From Bacillus sp. EB600 (lineage in GTDB: Bacteria; Bacillota; Bacilli; Bacillales; Cytobacillaceae), in NCBI RefSeq assembly GCF_024494385.1, contig NZ_JAEVLT010000007.1:153182-217181 (forward strand): a DNA stretch of 64,000 nucleotides. Direction: 5' to 3'. The translations under genes were made by a program, and so were the position numbers. Below are positions 63,328-64,000 of this stretch, in pieces; the first letter of the stretch is position 1; each line of letters begins with the position of its first letter. The notes under the pieces were generated by a model. It was not told the origin of the DNA, made no database searches, and saw only the letters and a list, made by a program, of their open reading frames with translations.

Positions 63328-64000
63328 CTCTAGAAATATATTCTTTTCAAAACAAAATAAGGGAAATGAATACAAATGGGTCTGATTCGAGATGATGCAG
63401 CTATTCATAGTTGGGCATCCAAATGAACTAAGTGAGTACGTATGCATAAACGTTGAAGCCTTGTATCAAACAATGCAGAGGGAAAGGAGAAAACATTTTC
63501 TAATAATGTTGTATACATCTTTAATTATGGTAATGAAGGGACCAATAATATTTAAAGAAGAGCGATAAGAGCTGAATAAAGAGTAGTCTGCGGCAAACTT
63601 TATTTCTTGGGAAAGTTTAATAGTAGACATTTTCCGCAGTACTTGACATATGAATACGTATTTTTTCTGGGATTATTTAAAGCAAGCTTCCATTTTCCAA
63701 AAGTTTCTCGTTGAAGTCTATTAATCACGATGATAATATTATAATCCCGACAGAGGGATTAATACTTAAGTTGTTCACTTGTTGTAGAAACTTTTCCTTA
63801 TAGAAAGGAATAAGGGGAATGGTAAAAAAAAACTGTTGTAATGAAACACCTTTGTTGTTATGATAGTAAAGTTCCCTTTCAAACAGGGCTCATCAATTTA
63901 ATAGCTTATCTCCTAATTGGAAAAACTTTTTAATTGATAGAATGAAAGAAATATGATAGAATTGAATTTGTCGCTTCTTTCATAAGTGCATTGTTCTTTG
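63328..64000. other. Right-hand end, no supported gene
   Basis: About 670 bases. A 58-codon frame (63392-63568) lacks a ribosome binding site and was not accepted. A nested inverted repeat lies at 63588-63639: CTGCGG with CCGCAG outside, AAACTTT with AAAGTTT inside. Confidence 0.35.

Noticed and set aside
63392..63568. 58-codon open frame starting MMQLFIVGHPNEL
   Set aside because: It has no ribosome binding site at a usable distance, no recognised motif, and an opposing frame of similar length overlaps it.
1..64000. CRISPR arrays, tRNA or rRNA genes, prophage or intact insertion sequences
   Set aside because: I found no regularly spaced repeats, no transposase or integrase frames and no recognisable RNA genes apart from the riboswitch.

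Overview
The window is AT-rich chromosome from a spore-forming Bacillaceae (Bacillus, Neobacillus or Mesobacillus type). The support is strong purine-rich ribosome binding sites with frequent GTG/TTG starts, U-tailed hairpin terminators after most genes, a glgBCDAP operon in the Bacillus subtilis order, a SigH-type sporulation sigma factor, phasins of the Bacillus megaterium PhaP type, an S-box (SAM-I) riboswitch and Bacillus-typical small families (DUF3231, YppF-like, YfmQ-like). I saw no rRNA, tRNA, CRISPR array, prophage or intact insertion sequence.

Layout. 1-12.1 kb: housekeeping and accessory single genes (a HAD phosphatase cut by the window edge, DUF3231, a Cof-type phosphatase, an aromatic-acid-type MFS transporter, a flavodoxin with a Fur-like box, a secreted 5'-nucleotidase, a GNAT acetyltransferase, an M20 amidohydrolase), ending with a sigma-54 enhancer-binding activator. 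12.4-21.1 kb: a near-perfect -24/-12 promoter drives an operon for short-chain acyl-CoA oxidation (acyl-CoA dehydrogenase, EtfB, EtfA, membrane Fe-S Etf:quinone oxidoreductase, 3-hydroxybutyryl-CoA dehydrogenase, enoyl-CoA hydratase, CoA-transferase). 21.2-24.4 kb: a TerB-like protein, a UMF1-type transporter with a 46-codon ORF ahead of it, and a class III extradiol dioxygenase. 25.0-33.0 kb: glycogen synthesis and breakdown. 33.1-41.1 kb: single genes (nitroreductase, DUF2809, truncated haemoglobin, LCAT-like hydrolase, VOC protein, O6-alkylguanine methyltransferase, cytoplasmic sulfatase, a small Gly/Phe/Pro-rich protein). 41.3-44.6 kb: a compact three-gene operon that I could not assign to a known pathway. 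It encodes a TusA-like domain fused to a diiron ferritin-like domain, an acyl-CoA-dehydrogenase-like flavoprotein without the usual catalytic glutamate, and a PhnD-type binding-protein fold with no signal peptide. This is the best candidate for an undescribed system. 44.8-53.4 kb: a Cof phosphatase, two small membrane genes, a MocR regulator facing decayed remnants of a YczE-like gene and a ferredoxin, then sbcDC. 53.6-64 kb: two lipoproteins, small unknown proteins, and a duplicated neighbourhood with two paralogous 107-aa genes (one behind an intact SAM-I riboswitch, the other behind its decayed copy), two phasins with the same promoter/operator, a TauE/SafE permease and a SigH paralogue.

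How the parts connect. The sigma-54 operon would turn short-chain acids into acyl-CoA, oxidise them to acetoacetyl-CoA and pass electrons through EtfAB to menaquinone. It has no thiolase, so the last cleavage must be encoded elsewhere. Glycogen genes and two phasins indicate carbon storage as both glycogen and polyhydroxyalkanoate. A dispersed GGGGACGGTTCT repeat sits at gene ends and starts and appears to have supplied the last residues of GlgP. All assignments come from reading motifs and context; no database search was run.
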